Positions 29,969 through 39,445 of a stretch of 64,000 bases of DNA are shown here, piece after piece. The notes under the pieces are model-generated. The model was given only the letters and a program-made list of their open reading frames with translations. It made no database searches and had not been told where the DNA came from. The translations under genes were made by a program, and so were the position numbers. The DNA lies in NCBI RefSeq assembly GCF_900110885.1, contig NZ_FOFJ01000020.1:1-64000 (forward strand), written 5' to 3'. Source of the stretch: Azotobacter beijerinckii. Its GTDB lineage: Bacteria > Pseudomonadota > Gammaproteobacteria > Pseudomonadales > Pseudomonadaceae. Position 1 is the first letter of the stretch; each line of letters opens with the position of its first letter.

Positions 29969-30690
29969 GCGCCTGGCTGACGCCGGACTGGCCTGCGCCG
30001 GCACGCGTGCGCGCCAGCGTGACGACCCGCGAGGGTGGCATCAGCGCTGCTCCCTTCGATACCCTCAATCTCGGCGACCATGTCGGGGATGAGCCGGCGG
30101 CCGTTGCCGAGAACCGTCGGCGGCTGCGGGCCGGCCTCGGTTGCGAACCCGCCTGGCTGCGTCAGGTGCATGGCGTGGACGTGGTGCCGGCCGATCCGGC
30201 GCTGAGCCCCGAGGCCGATGCCAGCTGGACCGAGCGGACCGGTGTCGCCTGCGCGATCCTCACGGCCGACTGCCTGCCGGTGTTGTTCTGCGACCGCGCC
30301 GGCACCCGGGTGGCGGCGGCCCATGCCGGCTGGCGAGGACTGGCCGGTGGCGTGCTGGAGTCGACCCTCGATGCCCTGGCCGTGGTGCCGCGGGACGTGC
30401 TGGTCTGGCTCGGACCGGCCATCGGTCCGGCGGCCTTCGAGGTCGGTCCGGAGGTGCGTGCGGCCTTCCTCGAGCGGCATCCGCAGGCGGCGACGGCCTT
30501 CGGGGCGAGCCGCAACCCGGGCCGCTTCATGGCCGACCTCTACCGGCTGGCGCGCATTCGCCTGGCCGCTCGCGGCGTCGAGGCCATATACGGCGGCGGC
30601 CTCTGTGCCTTCAGCGACGCGCGCTTCTACTCCTACCGCCGCAGCCCCCGCACCGGTCGCTTCGCCAGTCTGGTCTGGCTGGCCTCCTGA
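29965..30690 (+). CDS. pgeF: Peptidoglycan editing factor PgeF (YfiH, laccase-domain)
   Basis: 241 residues. The conserved metal and catalytic residues are visible: His69 (QVHGVDV), Cys103 (TADCLPVLF) and His120 (AAHAGWRGLAGG). The family hydrolyses misincorporated residues in UDP-MurNAc peptides, protecting peptidoglycan composition. Overlaps rluD by four bases (ATGA); the rluD-pgeF-clpB order is common in pseudomonads. A C-terminal ARFYSYRRSPRTGRFASLVWL matches the family end. Confidence 0.93.
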   Translation: MSAWLTPDWPAPARVRASVTTREGGISAAPFDTLNLGDHVGDEPAAVAENRRRLRAGLGCEPAWLRQVHGVDVVPADPALSPEADASWTERTGVACAILTADCLPVLFCDRAGTRVAAAHAGWRGLAGGVLESTLDALAVVPRDVLVWLGPAIGPAAFEVGPEVRAAFLERHPQAATAFGASRNPGRFMADLYRLARIRLAARGVEAIYGGGLCAFSDARFYSYRRSPRTGRFASLVWLAS

Positions 30691-30763
30691 TCGGCGCCGT
30701 TCGCCGCATGGCGCCGGCGCTCCTGCCGATACCCTCGGTGCTGACGCGGATCAATTCCGCGAC

Positions 30764-30792
30764 CTTGAATCCCCGCTAATCATCCTTATCTA
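30764..30792 (+). promoter_or_regulatory. Heat-shock (sigma-32) promoter of clpB
   Basis: CTTGAA (30764-30769) is followed after 14 bases by CCTTATCTA (30784-30792), close to the CCCCATnTA -10 of sigma-32 promoters. Transcription would begin near 30800, about 70 bases before clpB. Confidence 0.7.
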
Positions 30793-30870
30793 TGCTTCAT
30801 CTCGGCAGGCCCCTACGGGCTTCAGGCGCCCTCATCGCGCCGGCCTGCTCCTTACCGAAAGGATGACTTC

Positions 30871-33435
30871 ATGCGAATCGACCGATTGACCAGCAAACTG
30901 CAACTTGCCCTGTCCGATGCCCAGTCCGTGGCGGTCGGTCTCGATCATGCCGCCATCGAGCCACTGCACCTGATGCAGGCGCTGCTCGATCAGCAGGGCG
31001 GTTCGATCCGGCCGCTCCTGATGCAGGTCGGCTTCGATATCAACGGCCTGCGCCAGGCGCTGAGCCAGGCGCTCGAGCAACTGCCCAAGCTGCAGAACCC
31101 CACCGGTGACATGAACCTGTCCCAGGACCTGGCAAGGCTGCTCAACCAGGCCGACCGCCTGGCCCAACAGAAGGGCGACCAGTTCATCTCCAGCGAGCTG
31201 GTGCTGCTCGCCGCGCTGGACGGCAGCACTCGCCTGGGCAAGCTGCTGCTCGATCAGGGCGTGTCGAAGAAGGCCATCGAAAATGCCGTCAACAACCTGC
31301 GTGGCGGCCAGGCGGTGAACGATCCGAATGCCGAGGAGTCCCGCCAGGCGTTGGACAAGTACTGCGTCGACATGACCGCGCGAGCCGAGGAGGGCAAGCT
31401 CGATCCGGTGATCGGCCGCGACGACGAGATCCGCCGCACCATCCAGGTCCTGCAGCGTCGGACCAAGAACAACCCGGTGCTGATCGGCGAGCCGGGCGTG
31501 GGCAAGACTGCCATCGTCGAGGGATTGGCCCAGCGGATCATCAACGGCGAGGTGCCGGACGGCCTCAAGGACAAGCGCCTGCTGGCCTTGGACATGGGCG
31601 CGCTGATCGCCGGCGCCAAGTTCCGCGGCGAGTTCGAGGAGCGCCTGAAGGCGGTGCTCAACGAGCTGGGCAAGCAGGAAGGGCGGGTCATCCTGTTCAT
31701 CGACGAGCTGCACACCATGGTCGGCGCCGGCAAGGCCGAGGGCGCCATGGATGCCGGCAACATGCTGAAGCCCGCCCTGGCGCGCGGCGAGCTGCATTGC
31801 GTCGGTGCCACCACGCTCGACGAGTACCGCCAGTACGTCGAGAAGGACGCCGCGCTGGAGCGCCGCTTCCAGAAGGTCCTGGTGGACGAGCCGAGCGAGG
31901 AGGACACCATCGCCATCCTCCGCGGCCTCAAGGAGCGCTACGAGGTGCACCACGGGGTGACCATCACCGACGGTGCGATCATCGCTGCGGCTAAGCTGTC
32001 GCACCGCTACATCACCGACCGCCAGCTGCCGGACAAGGCCATCGACCTGATCGACGAGGCGGCCAGCCGCATCCGCATGGAGATCGACTCCAAGCCCGAG
32101 GCGCTGGATCGCCTCGAACGCCGGCTGATCCAGCTGAAGATCGAGCGCGAGGCGCTGAAGAAGGAAACCGACGAGGCGACCAAAAAACGTCTGGCCAAGC
32201 TCGAGGAGGACATCGTCAAGCTCGAGCGCGAGTATGCCGACCTCGAGGAGATCTGGAAGTCGGAGAAGGCCGAGGTACAGGGCTCGGCGCAGCTCCAGCA
32301 ACAGCTCGAGCAGGCCAAGCTGGACTTGGAGGCGGCGCGGCGCAAGGGCGACCTGAACCGCATGGCCGAGCTGCAGTACGGCCTGATTCCCGAGCTGGAG
32401 CGCAAGCTGGCCAGCGTCGACACGGGCGAGCCGCGGGAAAACCAGCTGCTGCGCAACCGTGTCACCGACGAGGAAATCGCCGAGGTGGTGTCCAAGTGGA
32501 CCGGCATCCCGGTGGCCAAGATGCTCGAAGGCGAGCGCGAGAAGCTGCTGAAGATGGAGGAGTTGCTGCACCAGCGGGTGATCGGCCAGCACGAGGCGGT
32601 GGTCGCCGTGGCCAACGCGGTGCGGCGCTCCCGTGCTGGCCTCGCCGACCCGAACCGGCCGAGCGGCTCCTTCCTGTTCCTCGGCCCGACCGGGGTGGGC
32701 AAGACCGAACTGTGCAAGGCGCTGGCCGAGTTCCTCTTCGATACCGAGGAGGCGCTGGTACGCATCGACATGTCCGAGTTCATGGAGAAGCACTCGGTGG
32801 CCCGGCTGATCGGCGCCCCTCCGGGGTACGTCGGCTACGAGGAGGGGGGTTACCTGACCGAGGCGGTGCGTCGCAAGCCCTACTCGGTGGTGCTGATGGA
32901 TGAGGTGGAGAAGGCCCATCCCGACGTGTTCAACGTCCTCCTGCAGGTATTGGAGGACGGCCGTCTGACCGACAGTCACGGGCGTACCGTGGACTTCAAG
33001 AACACCGTGGTGGTGATGACCTCCAACCTCGGTTCGGTGCAGATCCAGGAACTGGCCGGCGATCGCGAGGCCCAGCGGGCGGCGGTGATGGATGCGGTGA
33101 GCCACCACTTCCGGCCGGAGTTCATCAACCGCATCGACGAGGTGGTGGTCTTCGACCCGCTGGCCCGCGAGCAGATCGCGGGCATCGCCGAGATCCAGCT
33201 GGGGCGTCTGCGTCGACGCTTGGTCGAGCGCGAACTGAGTCTCGAACTCTCCGCCGAGGCCTTGGATAAGTTGATCGCCGTCGGCTACGACCCGGTGTAT
33301 GGCGCCCGGCCGCTCAAGCGGGCGATCCAGCGCTGGATCGAGAACCCGCTGGCGCAGCGGATCCTCGCCGGCCAGTTCGTCCCTGGCGCGAAGATCTCCG
33401 CCCGGGTAGAGGGCGACGAGATCGTCTTCTCCTGA
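30871..33435 (+). CDS. clpB: ATP-dependent disaggregase ClpB
   Basis: 854 residues. N domain (1-145), first AAA+ module with Walker [10 protein letters not shown] (206-214), a coiled-coil M domain (about 405-525, rich in Lys/Glu: [20 protein letters not shown]), second AAA+ module with GPTGVGKTE (605-613), and the C-terminal ClpB-D2-small domain. No ClpP-binding loop is expected. It solubilises protein aggregates with DnaK. ATG follows GAAAGGATGACTTC. The promoter looks sigma-32 dependent. Confidence 0.97.
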   Translation: MRIDRLTSKLQLALSDAQSVAVGLDHAAIEPLHLMQALLDQQGGSIRPLLMQVGFDINGLRQALSQALEQLPKLQNPTGDMNLSQDLARLLNQADRLAQQKGDQFISSELVLLAALDGSTRLGKLLLDQGVSKKAIENAVNNLRGGQAVNDPNAEESRQALDKYCVDMTARAEEGKLDPVIGRDDEIRRTIQVLQRRTKNNPVLIGEPGVGKTAIVEGLAQRIINGEVPDGLKDKRLLALDMGALIAGAKFRGEFEERLKAVLNELGKQEGRVILFIDELHTMVGAGKAEGAMDAGNMLKPALARGELHCVGATTLDEYRQYVEKDAALERRFQKVLVDEPSEEDTIAILRGLKERYEVHHGVTITDGAIIAAAKLSHRYITDRQLPDKAIDLIDEAASRIRMEIDSKPEALDRLERRLIQLKIEREALKKETDEATKKRLAKLEEDIVKLEREYADLEEIWKSEKAEVQGSAQLQQQLEQAKLDLEAARRKGDLNRMAELQYGLIPELERKLASVDTGEPRENQLLRNRVTDEEIAEVVSKWTGIPVAKMLEGEREKLLKMEELLHQRVIGQHEAVVAVANAVRRSRAGLADPNRPSGSFLFLGPTGVGKTELCKALAEFLFDTEEALVRIDMSEFMEKHSVARLIGAPPGYVGYEEGGYLTEAVRRKPYSVVLMDEVEKAHPDVFNVLLQVLEDGRLTDSHGRTVDFKNTVVVMTSNLGSVQIQELAGDREAQRAAVMDAVSHHFRPEFINRIDEVVVFDPLAREQIAGIAEIQLGRLRRRLVERELSLELSAEALDKLIAVGYDPVYGARPLKRAIQRWIENPLAQRILAGQFVPGAKISARVEGDEIVFS

Positions 33436-33445
33436 GTCGCGCTTC

Positions 33446-33474
33446 TCGCTCTCTCCCCCTTGGGGAGAGAGCGA
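33446..33474. repeat. 13-bp stem palindrome after clpB
   Basis: TCGCTCTCTCCCC (33446-33458) pairs with GGGGAGAGAGCGA (33462-33474), loop of 3. No T run follows on either strand. It resembles the CTCTCCC…GGGAGAG dispersed palindromes seen elsewhere in pseudomonads; a related one lies at 42714-42755. Confidence 0.6.
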
Positions 33475-33509
33475 AAATAAGTGATTGCTGCAAAAAGCAT
33501 TTTCAAGGG

Positions 33510-33537
33510 TTGACAGGGGCGTCTAGAGCCGTAAAAT
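33510..33537 (+). promoter_or_regulatory. Strong promoter of the tRNA cluster
   Basis: Perfect TTGACA (33510-33515), a 16-base spacer, then TAAAAT (33532-33537), followed by a GC-rich discriminator GCGCGCC, the form expected for stringently controlled tRNA promoters. Drives tRNA-Asn, -Pro and -Lys. Confidence 0.8.
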
Positions 33538-33597
33538 GCGCGCCACTGCAACGGCGATGGGGTTCCAGCGTCGCGGCAGGCAAGAAGCGATGAAAGT

Positions 33598-33673
33598 TCC
33601 GCGATAGCTCAGTCGGTAGAGCAAATGACTGTTAATCATTGGGTCCCTGGTTCGAGTCCAGGTCGCGGAGCCA
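33598..33673 (+). tRNA. tRNA-Asn (GTT)
   Basis: 76 bases with encoded CCA. Acceptor TCCGCGA/TCGCGGA, T arm with GGTTCGAGTCC, and anticodon GTT at 33631-33633 in a seven-base loop. Confidence 0.97.
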
Positions 33674-33682
33674 GCTTTCAGA

Positions 33683-33759
33683 CGGGGTATAGCGCAGTCC
33701 GGTAGCGCGCCTGCTTTGGGAGCAGGATGTCGGGAGTTCGAATCTCTCTACCCCGACCA
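33683..33759 (+). tRNA. tRNA-Pro (TGG)
   Basis: 77 bases with encoded CCA. Acceptor CGGGGTA/TACCCCG, anticodon stem CCTGC/GCAGG, and anticodon TGG at 33717-33719. Confidence 0.97.
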
Positions 33760-33777
33760 TAGCTTCACATCGTATAT

Positions 33778-33853
33778 GGGTCGTTAGCTCAGTCGGTAGA
33801 GCAGTTGGCTTTTAACCAATTGGTCGTAGGTTCGAATCCTACACGACCCACCA
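33778..33853 (+). tRNA. tRNA-Lys (TTT)
   Basis: 76 bases with encoded CCA. Acceptor GGGTCGT/ACGACCC, anticodon TTT at 33811-33813, and T arm GTAGGTTCGAATCCTAC. Confidence 0.97.
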
Positions 33854-34086
33854 CTTCCTAAAATCACCTTTCATGCCTGGAAAGGTTCGATTCTAAGCTT
33901 AATCATCAGATTTTTGATTTCTGCAGCGCCTGAAGACCTTCTTCCGGTGCGCTTTCGTGCGTCCAGGTTTTTGTTCGACCGATCCGTCGAGTCGAGTCGT
34001 TGGCATCCCGGCACTGCGGATTGCCGTGTGGGTTGCGAGGCGGGGGAGGCCTTGCGGGCCGGTCGGCCCGCAAGGTCGGGAAGGAC
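33854..34086. other. Intergenic region between tRNA-Lys and ndh
   Basis: About 230 bases. I see no gene, no fourth tRNA and no attachment-site duplication of the tRNA-Lys 3' end. A T-rich portion (33905-33920) may terminate the tRNA transcript. Confidence 0.4.
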
Positions 34087-35385
34087 TTAGTGCAGCTTGA
34101 GGCGGGGCACGGTGCTACTGCGGAAGCGGTCGCCCACCATCATCATCAGGGTGCGGAAGGTGCCGTACAGCGCCATCTGGTGCATCCGGTAGAGCGAGAT
34201 GTAGAACTTGCGGGCCAGCCAGCCCTCCAGGGTCACGTCGCCGGTCAGGTTGCCCATCAGGTTGCCGATCGCCGAGAAGCTCGACAGGGAAATCAGCGAG
34301 CCGTGGTCGCTGTAGCGGTACTCGAGCAGGGGCTTGTCTTCCTGGAGCTTGCGATAGATCGACTTGGCCAGCAGTGCGGCCTGCTGGTGGGCGGCCTGGG
34401 CGCGCGGCGGCACGGGGCGGTCGGTGCCCGGCTGCGGGCAGGAGGCGCAGTCGCCGAAGGCGAAGATATCGTCGTCGAGGGTGGTCTGCAGGGTCGGGCG
34501 CACCACCAGCTGGTTGATACGGTTGGTTTCCAGACCATCCAGGTTTGTGAGGAAGGCGGGAGCGCGAACGCCTGCGGCCCAGACCATGAGGTCGGCGGAG
34601 ACGAACTGGTCGTCCTTGGTCCTCAAGCCTTCCGAGGTCACTTCGCTGACGGCGGTGTTGGTGAGTACGCGGACGCCGAGGCTTTCCAGGGTGGCATGGG
34701 CCGAGCGGCTGATCCGCTCGGGCAGGGCGGCCAGGACTCGCGGGCTGGACTCGATCACGGTGATGCTCAGGTTTTCCGGCGGGATGCGCTCTAGGCCATA
34801 GGCAACCAGTTCCTTGGAGGCATGGCGCAGCTCGGCGGCCAGTTCGACGCCGGTGGCGCCGGCGCCGACGATGGCGACGTTGACCTGATGGCTGTCATTG
34901 TTGCTGGCATGGGCGCGCAGGTAGTGGCTGAGCAGCAAGCGACGGAAGCGCTCGGCCTGGTCGCGGCTTTCCAGGAAGATGCAGTTCTCGGCGGCACCGG
35001 GCGTGCCGAAGTCGTTGGTGGTGCTGCCGACGGAAATGACCAAGGTGTCGTATTCCAGTTCGCGCTCGGGCAGCGGGGCGCGGTCCTCCAGCGCCGGTTG
35101 GGCGGCCAGGCGGATGCGCTTGTTGGCCCGATCCAGCCCGCACATGCGGCCGAACTGGAATTCGAAGTTGTTCCACTTGGCCTGGGCGACGTAGTTCAGT
35201 TCGTCCCCGGTCGAGTTCAGCGAGCCGGCGGCGACTTCGTGGAGCAGCGGTTTCCACAGGTGGGTCATGTTGGCGTCGACCAGGGTGATCTTCGCCTGAT
35301 AGTTCCTGCCCATGGTTTTGCCAAGGCGGGTTGCGAGTTCCACGCCGCCGGCGCCACCGCCGACGATTACGATGCGATGAGTCAT
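34087..35385 (-). CDS. ndh: Type II NADH dehydrogenase (non-proton-pumping)
   Basis: 432 residues. Two nucleotide-binding folds: RIVIVGGGAGGVELA at the N-terminus for FAD, and VAIVGAGATGVELAAEL near 175 for NADH. FAFGDCASCPQ carries the FAD-contacting aspartate. The C-terminal part (GNLTGDVTLEGWLARKFYISLYRMHQ) is the amphipathic membrane-association region. Transfers electrons from NADH to ubiquinone without pumping protons. Isolated gene; ATG 35385 gives MTHRIVIVGGG. Confidence 0.95.
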   Translation of the reverse strand: MTHRIVIVGGGAGGVELATRLGKTMGRNYQAKITLVDANMTHLWKPLLHEVAAGSLNSTGDELNYVAQAKWNNFEFQFGRMCGLDRANKRIRLAAQPALEDRAPLPERELEYDTLVISVGSTTNDFGTPGAAENCIFLESRDQAERFRRLLLSHYLRAHASNNDSHQVNVAIVGAGATGVELAAELRHASKELVAYGLERIPPENLSITVIESSPRVLAALPERISRSAHATLESLGVRVLTNTAVSEVTSEGLRTKDDQFVSADLMVWAAGVRAPAFLTNLDGLETNRINQLVVRPTLQTTLDDDIFAFGDCASCPQPGTDRPVPPRAQAAHQQAALLAKSIYRKLQEDKPLLEYRYSDHGSLISLSSFSAIGNLMGNLTGDVTLEGWLARKFYISLYRMHQMALYGTFRTLMMMVGDRFRSSTVPRLKLH

Positions 35386-35447
35386 GTCTAAAGTCTCATA
35401 AGGCCAGAAAAAACGGGGTAGGGTCGCGGGGGCGAGCGCGAGGCAGC

Positions 35448-35621
35448 TCAGAGCGCCAGACGACCCAGAATACGGCTCAGCAGGCCCAGACAGGCGACCA
35501 CGGTCAGCACGATCAATGCGAGGCGCCAGGGGCGGAACGGCTGGCGTTCCACCTGATGCTGCGGGGCGCTCAGGTAGTCATCGACGCGTTGCTGATCATC
35601 GGGGCTCAGACGGCTCGGCAT
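35448..35621 (-). CDS. DUF3094 family small membrane protein
   Basis: 57 residues from ATG 35619-35621: MPSRLSPDDQQRVDDYLS… with the segment APQHQVERQPFRPWRL and one C-terminal membrane span (LALIVLTVVACLGLLSRIL). This fits the DUF3094 family found near ndh in Pseudomonas. Function unknown. The open frame extends upstream to an ATG at 35703-35705 with AAGGAG two bases before it. That would add 28 residues with two adjacent cysteines, not expected in the family. The start is uncertain. Confidence 0.72.
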   Translation of the reverse strand: MPSRLSPDDQQRVDDYLSAPQHQVERQPFRPWRLALIVLTVVACLGLLSRILGRLAL

Positions 35622-35705
35622 GCGGGGCTCGATATTCTGCAAAAACTCTTCCGCACAGCATCCCGGGGTGACCGAAATGCTCGCTGGATTGTTGACGTGA
35701 ATCAT

Positions 35706-35938
35706 AACTCCTTGTGCCGCTCGGCTGGCAAGATGTCTTTTGGTTAAAATTTTCAATGTGGCGAAAGTTCGCATCACGGAACGATGCCAAGCTTGAGGGA
35801 CGCCTCAAGAGCTGCCTCCCAAAGGCGCATCCGAATGAGCCCGCGCGGTGGGCCGGATTGCCGCCTGCTTCAAGCCTGCTTTCTGCGAGTGAGGCTGCGT
35901 CCGGTGTAGACTTTGTCGCCCGCGCCCCGGAGTTTCCG
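35706..35938. other. Intergenic region between the DUF3094 gene and the GNAT gene
   Basis: Divergent region with an AT-rich centre (35738-35765, containing TTAAAATTTTCAA) likely to hold promoters for both sides. No further gene is seen. The frame of the downstream GNAT gene is open from 35714 but has no ribosome-binding site there. Confidence 0.4.
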
Positions 35939-36364
35939 ATGTCCGTTCGCCCCATCATTCCTGCCGATCATCCGGCCTTGCTGGCGCTGTGGCGGCGCAC
36001 GCCGGGCCTGCAGCTGCGTAGCGAAGACGACTTCGAACCCTTTTGTGCCTATCTCGAACGCAATCCTCGGTTGAGCCTGCTGGTCGAACTCGACGGGCGG
36101 ATCGTCGCTTCGCTGCTGGTCGGCCACGACGGCCGTCGCGGCTATCTCCAGCATCTGGCGGTGGACGAGTCCTGCCGCGGTCGCGGTTTCGCCCGGGCGC
36201 TGCTGGACGAGGCGCTGGCCAGGCTGGCGGGGCTGGGAATCGACAAGTCCCATGCCTTCGTCCTCCGGGATGCGCCGCAGGCGCTGGCCTTCTGGGAGGC
36301 GCAGGCGGACTGGGAGGGGCGCGGCGATATTCAGGTCTATTCCTCACGGAGGAGCAACGAGTGA
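35939..36364 (+). CDS. GNAT family N-acetyltransferase
   Basis: 141 residues from ATG 35939 ([20 protein letters not shown]). Acetyl-CoA binding motif A is clear: [22 protein letters not shown] (R-x-x-G-x-G/A type), followed by a motif B-like [16 protein letters not shown]. Substrate unknown; the small-molecule acetyltransferases of this size include amino-acid and toxin-resistance enzymes. Its stop is overlapped by the GTG start of the next gene, giving a coupled trio (35939-37511). Confidence 0.85.
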   Translation: MSVRPIIPADHPALLALWRRTPGLQLRSEDDFEPFCAYLERNPRLSLLVELDGRIVASLLVGHDGRRGYLQHLAVDESCRGRGFARALLDEALARLAGLGIDKSHAFVLRDAPQALAFWEAQADWEGRGDIQVYSSRRSNE

Positions 36365-36828
36365 GATTATTCGCCGGTATCGTGCTTTGCCTGGCGTCGT
36401 TCTGGGCGCAGGCGCTCGAGGTGGGCGAGCGGCTCGTCCCCTGGACCCTGCTGGACCAGCATGAGCAGGCCTACAGTCTGAGCGAGGAAACCCGCATCCT
36501 GCTGGTCGCGCGCAGCATGGATGGCGCCCGGCTGGTCGAGGCGGCGCTCAAGGCGCGGCCGCAGGGCTACCTGGAGGCGCGCCAGGCGGTGTTCGTCGCC
36601 GACATCAGCCGCATGCCTTCGCTGATCGCCCGCCTGTTCGCTGTGCCGGCGATGCGCGATTATCCCTATCGCGTGCTGCTCGACCGCGACGCCCGCGTCG
36701 CTGCCCGCTACCCGGGCGATCCGGCCAAGGTGCTGTGGCTCGACTTGGAGCAGGGGTGGTTGAGGGCCCGGCGCGAGTTCGGCGATGCCGGCGCGCTGTC
36801 CGCAGCCCTCGAGCAGGCGAGGCCGTGA
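36361..36828 (+). CDS. Predicted periplasmic thioredoxin-fold-like protein without CxxC
   Basis: 155 residues from GTG 36361, overlapping the preceding stop. A Sec signal peptide ([18 protein letters not shown]) is followed by [22 protein letters not shown], the type of opening seen in thioredoxin-like or YtfJ-like periplasmic proteins. The redox CxxC pair is absent, so it is not an ordinary thiol-disulfide protein. No family assignment is certain. Translation is coupled on both sides (GTGA overlaps), which argues for a shared role with the GNAT protein and the membrane protein that follows. Confidence 0.6.
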   Translation: MRLFAGIVLCLASFWAQALEVGERLVPWTLLDQHEQAYSLSEETRILLVARSMDGARLVEAALKARPQGYLEARQAVFVADISRMPSLIARLFAVPAMRDYPYRVLLDRDARVAARYPGDPAKVLWLDLEQGWLRARREFGDAGALSAALEQARP

Positions 36829-37511
36829 TCGCTGCCGATCTACTGGCGTCCAGTACCCAGCTGATCGGCGGACTGTTCTATCTGGGGCTCATGCTCCATG
36901 CCATCTGGCGTGCGCCCTGGCTGGAGCTGTTCAGCGACAGTCGGCGCCAGCATCTGCTGTTCGGCACGATCCTGGCGCTGTTCCTGCTCTGGCTGGTACG
37001 GCGCGATTTCGTTTCCGGGCTGTCCTTCCATTTCATCGGCATGACCGCGGTGACTCTGTTGCTCGACTGGCCGCTGGCGATGCTCGCCGGACTGGCCGCG
37101 CAGGTCGGGCTGCTGCTTCTGGGACGTCAGGACCTGGCGGCGCTGGGCGTCAACGGCCTGCTGCTGGTGGCGATTCCGGTCTCGATCACCGAAGGCTGCG
37201 CCCTGCTGGTCGAGCGCGCGCAGCCGCGCAACCTGTTCGTCTACATCTTCTGCTCGGGCTTCTTTCCGGCTGCGCTGAGCGCCCTGGCCTGCCTGCTGGC
37301 CGGTTTCGGTGTGCTATGGATGGATGGCCGCTACGAAATGCCGCCGTGGCTGCTGGATTATCTCGGCTATCTGTGGCTGGTGATGTTCCCCGAGGCGTTC
37401 ATCAACGGCGCGGTGGTCAGCGGGCTGGTGGTGTATTGCCCGGAGTGGCTGGAAACCTTCAACCGCAGCCGCTACCTGCAGGCGCCTTGGAAGGACGACG
37501 AGCCGCAGTGA
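36825..37511 (+). CDS. CbiM-like energy-coupling-factor transporter membrane protein
   Basis: 228 residues from GTG 36825, overlapping the previous stop. Six or seven hydrophobic helices (for example LLFGTILALFLLWLV, AVTLLLDWPLAMLAGLAAQVG, ALGVNGLLLVAIPVSITEG). The pattern NGLLLVAIPVSI and a late FPEAFINGAVVSGLVVY resembles the CbiM/ECF S-component family for cobalt or nickel uptake. No ATPase or T-component gene is next to it, so it would have to work alone or with distant partners. Substrate unknown. The His-rich metal-binding N-terminus of true CbiM is not present. Confidence 0.6.
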   Translation: MIAADLLASSTQLIGGLFYLGLMLHAIWRAPWLELFSDSRRQHLLFGTILALFLLWLVRRDFVSGLSFHFIGMTAVTLLLDWPLAMLAGLAAQVGLLLLGRQDLAALGVNGLLLVAIPVSITEGCALLVERAQPRNLFVYIFCSGFFPAALSALACLLAGFGVLWMDGRYEMPPWLLDYLGYLWLVMFPEAFINGAVVSGLVVYCPEWLETFNRSRYLQAPWKDDEPQ

Positions 37512-37544
37512 TCTGCACTCGTGCAGGATGTCGATGCCGCATGG

Positions 37545-37613
37545 GTAGGGCGGGTGCAACCCACCGGAAATGGCAAGGGCCGGCCGCGAAAGCGGCGGGT
37601 TTCACCCCCCTAC
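37545..37613. repeat. REPIN-like palindrome pair, copy 2
   Basis: 69 bases: GTAGGGCGGGTGCAACCCACC at the left, its imperfect inverted partner GGCGGGTTTCACCCCCCTAC at the right. Lies between convergent genes (CbiM-like and yacG). Confidence 0.88.
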
Positions 37614-37630
37614 GGATCGCCTGAGGCAAG

Positions 37631-37831
37631 TCAATGGTCACGTGGCGGCAGATCCCCGGAAAACAGTTCGTCCTCGAGATTTTCGCCGGGAATCGCGTGT
37701 TCTTCGGCTGCCCAGGCACCCAGATCGATGAGTTTGCAGCGTTCGCTGCAGAACGGCCGGTGCGGGCTTTGCGGACCCCACTCGACCGGCGCCTTGCAGG
37801 TGGGACAGGTTACCGTCAGGGGTTGCTTCAT
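37631..37831 (-). CDS. yacG: DNA gyrase inhibitor YacG
   Basis: 66 residues. The four-cysteine zinc site is Cys9, Cys12, Cys28 and Cys32 (CPTC…FCSERC), the defining YacG pattern, followed by [15 protein letters not shown]. The E. coli protein binds GyrB and inhibits supercoiling. ATG 37829-37831 overlaps the coaE stop by four bases, as in other gammaproteobacteria with pilD-coaE-yacG. Confidence 0.94.
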   Translation of the reverse strand: MKQPLTVTCPTCKAPVEWGPQSPHRPFCSERCKLIDLGAWAAEEHAIPGENLEDELFSGDLPPRDH

Positions 37832-38436
37832 GGCTGGCCTCCGCGCAGGGTCAGGTAGAATCGGTGCAGGCGTTCGACCTCGCCGTGCAGCCAGGGCAGG
37901 TCGCGGTCGTTCACCAGCACGTCGTCGGCATGGCGCCGGCGTTCCTCGCGGCTGGCCTGGGCCTTGAGGATCGCCTCGATCTGTTCCCGGTCGGCTCCGT
38001 CGCGTTGCATGGCACGCTCGAGCTGCAGGGATTCGGGAACATCGACGACCAAGATACGCTGGGTCATCGTGTGCTGGTCGGTTTCCACCAGCAGCGGCGA
38101 CTCCAGAATGGCATAGGGCGAGGAGGCCTGCTCCAGGCTGGCCAGAATCTCCTGGCGGATCAGTGGGTGCAGCAAGCGCTCCAGCCAGCGGCGCTCCTCC
38201 TCGCTCTGGAACACCCGCCGGCGCAGGGCGGCACGATCCAGATTGCCGTTCGCCAGCAGGATCTCCCGGCCAAAGTGCCCGACGATCTCCGTCAGCGCCG
38301 GACGACCGGGCTCCACCACCCAGCGTGCGGCCTGGTCGGCATCCACCACATGAACGCCGAGAGCGCTGAAATGCCGGGCGGCGGCGCTCTTGCCGCTGCC
38401 GATACCGCCGGTCAGGCCGAGAATCCAGGGTTTCAT
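37828..38436 (-). CDS. coaE: Dephospho-CoA kinase
   Basis: 202 residues. P-loop [11 protein letters not shown] (7-17), then [16 protein letters not shown] with the substrate-binding Asp-Ala-Asp, and LESPLLVET plus the VVDVPESLQ motif. Final step of coenzyme A synthesis. Its stop overlaps the yacG start. Separated from pilD by 137 bases containing a REPIN-like element, so it may no longer be tightly cotranscribed with pilD. Confidence 0.95.
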   Translation of the reverse strand: MKPWILGLTGGIGSGKSAAARHFSALGVHVVDADQAARWVVEPGRPALTEIVGHFGREILLANGNLDRAALRRRVFQSEEERRWLERLLHPLIRQEILASLEQASSPYAILESPLLVETDQHTMTQRILVVDVPESLQLERAMQRDGADREQIEAILKAQASREERRRHADDVLVNDRDLPWLHGEVERLHRFYLTLRGGQP

Positions 38437-38508
38437 GAGCGCTCCCCATGCCGAAGTGCCGTGCTAGATACCGCGTTGCCGGCGGATATGCAACGCTTCG
38501 CAGTTTGC

Positions 38509-38577
38509 GTAGGGCGGGTGTAACCCGCCGGAAATGCCAAGGGCCGACCCGAAAACGGCGGGTTGCACCCGCCCTAC
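38509..38577. repeat. REPIN-like palindrome pair, copy 3
   Basis: 69 bases, GTAGGGCGGGTGTAACCCGCC … GGCGGGTTGCACCCGCCCTAC, the best-conserved copy. Its terminal CTA (38574-38576), read on the minus strand, is the TAG stop codon of pilD. Confidence 0.92.
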
Positions 38578-39443
38578 AGGCCGGCAAACTGCAGATAGGT
38601 TCCGACGATCTGCTCACCCCAGAGCAGGGCGATCCAGCCGGCGATGGCGAGGAAGGGGCCGAAGGGGATCGGCGTGCCGCTTTCGGCCTTGCGCAGGCGC
38701 AGGATGGCGATTCCCAGCACGGCGCCGACCAGCGAGGAGAGCAGGATGGTCAGCGGCAGGATCTGCCAGCCGCCCCAGGCGCCGAGCATCGCCAGCAGCT
38801 TGAAGTCGCCGTAGCCCATGCCTTCCTTGCCGGTAAGCAGCTTGAACAGCCAGTACACCGACCACAGGCTGAGATAACCGGCGACCGCGCCCCAGAGGGC
38901 GTCCTCCAGGGAAACGAACAGCCCGAAATTGTTGAGGATCAGCCCCAGCCAGAGCAGCGGCAGCACCAGCGAGTCCGGCAGCAACTGATGGTCGTAGTCG
39001 ATCAGGCTCATGGCCAGCAGGCCCCAGCCGAGCAGCAGCATGGCGCCGGCCTGCCAGTCGAGGCCGTAATGCCAGGCGACATGGGCCGAGAGCAGCCCGC
39101 AGGCCAGCTCCACCAGCGGGTAGCGCGCGCCGATCGGCGCCTTGCAGGCCGAGCAGCGGCCGCGCAGGGCCAGCCAGCCGAGCAGCGGGATGTTCTCCCA
39201 GGGCTTGATCTCATGGCCGCAGTGCGGGCAGTGCGAGTGGGGCAGCAGCAGGTTGAATATCTCGCCCGGCGCCTCGCCGGGCAGCTCCAGCACCTCCCGC
39301 GCCTGCGCCTGCCAGTCGCGCAGCATCATCTTCGGCAGGCGATGGATCACCACGTTGAGGAAACTGCCGACCACCAGGCCCAGCAACGCCGCACAGAACG
39401 CGAAGGCCGGCCCGGGACCGGCGAGAAGATCGTGAATGGACAT
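38574..39443 (-). CDS. pilD: Type IV prepilin peptidase / N-methyltransferase PilD
   Basis: 289 residues. Inner-membrane aspartyl protease of eight helices. The cytoplasmic loop has the zinc tetrad Cys72, Cys75, Cys97 and Cys100 (CPHC…CSAC). The catalytic aspartates are Asp149 ([12 protein letters not shown]) and Asp213 ([10 protein letters not shown]). It cleaves and methylates PilA and the minor pilins in this window, and probably type II secretion pseudopilins elsewhere. The stop codon comes from the adjacent repeat. Starts 2 bases after the pilC stop. Confidence 0.96.
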   Translation of the reverse strand: MSIHDLLAGPGPAFAFCAALLGLVVGSFLNVVIHRLPKMMLRDWQAQAREVLELPGEAPGEIFNLLLPHSHCPHCGHEIKPWENIPLLGWLALRGRCSACKAPIGARYPLVELACGLLSAHVAWHYGLDWQAGAMLLLGWGLLAMSLIDYDHQLLPDSLVLPLLWLGLILNNFGLFVSLEDALWGAVAGYLSLWSVYWLFKLLTGKEGMGYGDFKLLAMLGAWGGWQILPLTILLSSLVGAVLGIAILRLRKAESGTPIPFGPFLAIAGWIALLWGEQIVGTYLQFAGL

Positions 39444-39445
39444 GT

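Noticed and set aside
33446..33474. Hairpin after clpB as an intrinsic terminator
   Set aside because: There is no T tract on either strand; recorded instead as a palindromic repeat.
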